A DNA stretch of 6,096 nt from CAXGUU01 sp964012875 (lineage in GTDB: Bacteria; Pseudomonadota; Gammaproteobacteria; Ga0077536). A program made the translations under genes and the position numbers. Below are positions 5,545 to 6,096 of this stretch, in pieces (positions within the stretch are counted from its first letter, which is position 1; every line of letters starts with the position of its first letter). The stretch is taken from contig CAXGUU010000203.1 of the NCBI GenBank assembly GCA_964012875.1, forward strand, positions 1 through 6,096, read 5' to 3'. The notes beneath the pieces are model-generated. The model was not told where the DNA came from and searched no databases. It saw only the letters and a list, made by a program, of their open reading frames with translations.

Positions 5545-6096
5545 ATGCCCGACACCCTGAAATTACTGATTCGTTTCGCACCGCTCGTTTTCGTCCTCCT
5601 GTGGTCGACCGGATTCATCGGTGCGCGGTTTGGGTTACCCCATGCAGATCCCCTGACGTTTACTGCGATTCGATTCGCCATCGTAACGATCGTTTTGCTT
5701 GTGATTGTCAGGATTCGAAGCGCTCGCGTCCCGGCACCGGGCCTGGAGTGGGTTCATCTCGCCGTTTCAGGTGTATTGATTCATAGCTGTTTCGTCGGTG
5801 GCGTTTTCTACGCAATTGATCGTGGGGTTGATGTCAGCATCGCGGCGGTAATCACCGGCGCACAACCGATCCTGACGGCAGCAATTGCTGCGACACTGCT
5901 GACTGAGAGACTGCGGCGTATCCAGTGGCTGGGTTTCGTCATCGGTTTTGTAGGCCTCTCTATGGTCGTTCTCCCGAGTTATCGCGGGGGAGGGCTCGAT
6001 GCGATCGGTCTCCTCGCATGTGTGCTCGCGCTCATTGGCATCACCCTGGGGACGCTTTACCAGAAGCGGTTCCCGATGCGGGTCGATCTTTTCCTC
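5545..6096 (+). CDS. EamA/DMT-superfamily transporter, N-terminal 184 residues (3' end cut by window edge)
   Basis: An inner-membrane drug/metabolite transporter of the EamA (RhaT/YdcZ-like) type, which usually has ten membrane helices in two EamA repeats and about 300 residues. The visible part includes the typical opening LLWSTGFIGARFGLPHADP (18-36) followed by LTFTAIRFA, then hydrophobic segments at roughly 9-27, 36-57, 70-90, 97-119, 126-144 and 152-173. The GAQPILTAAIAATLLTERL stretch (105-123) is the characteristic end of the first EamA repeat, and the second repeat begins near residue 150. An in-frame TGA (5515-5517) lies shortly upstream, so the ATG at 5545 is the first ATG available. 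The gene is divergent from the SRPBCC gene and is read from a short shared control region. The substrate cannot be inferred; members export amino acids, metabolites or toxic compounds. The reading frame stays open to the last base of the window. Confidence 0.93.
   Translation, partial: MPDTLKLLIRFAPLVFVLLWSTGFIGARFGLPHADPLTFTAIRFAIVTIVLLVIVRIRSARVPAPGLEWVHLAVSGVLIHSCFVGGVFYAIDRGVDVSIAAVITGAQPILTAAIAATLLTERLRRIQWLGFVIGFVGLSMVVLPSYRGGGLDAIGLLACVLALIGITLGTLYQKRFPMRVDLFL

Noticed and set aside
5390..5581. 64-codon upstream extension of the SRPBCC frame
   Set aside because: It would overlap the start of the divergent transporter and the intergenic promoter; its sequence shows no SRPBCC features, and the fold begins at the ATG at 5389.

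Overview
The window looks like chromosomal DNA from a proteobacterium, most likely a free-living gammaproteobacterium of moderate GC content. That placement is an inference from the style of the proteins (malate synthase G, an EthA-type monooxygenase, an EamA exporter); no rRNA or other marker gene is present. Five protein genes are packed with short gaps. Four are on the minus strand and one is on the plus strand. No tRNA, rRNA, CRISPR array, insertion sequence or prophage gene is visible.

Layout from left to right. (1) Positions 1-1652, minus: the N-terminal 550 residues of malate synthase G (glcB), cut by the left window edge just before its catalytic aspartate. (2) 1653-1846: an intergenic stretch that holds a leader hairpin in front of glcB and a weak inverted repeat behind the next gene. 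(3) 1847-3295, minus: a PLP-dependent group II (DOPA/aromatic amino acid type) decarboxylase with a TTG start. (4) 3303-4820, minus: an EthA-like flavin monooxygenase with a complete type I Baeyer-Villiger fingerprint, only 7 bases upstream of the decarboxylase, so the two almost certainly form one transcription unit. (5) 4821-4942: the probable control region of that pair, with a 22-bp near-perfect dyad and a GC-rich repeat. (6) 4943-5389, minus: a small SRPBCC (polyketide cyclase/MxaD-like) protein. (7) 5390-5544: a divergent promoter region. (8) 5545-6096, plus: the first 184 residues of an EamA/DMT-family transporter, cut by the right edge.

How the genes may work together. The decarboxylase and the monooxygenase are the functional core: one would turn an amino acid into an amine (or aldehyde) and the other would oxygenate a ketone, aldehyde or heteroatom. 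The SRPBCC protein (possible ligand-binding or cyclase-like partner) and the EamA exporter lie beside them. Together they could be a small metabolite-modifying and export cluster, but this is inference from adjacency only. Malate synthase G belongs to the glyoxylate/acetyl-CoA route and appears to have its own leader, so it may be an unrelated neighbour.
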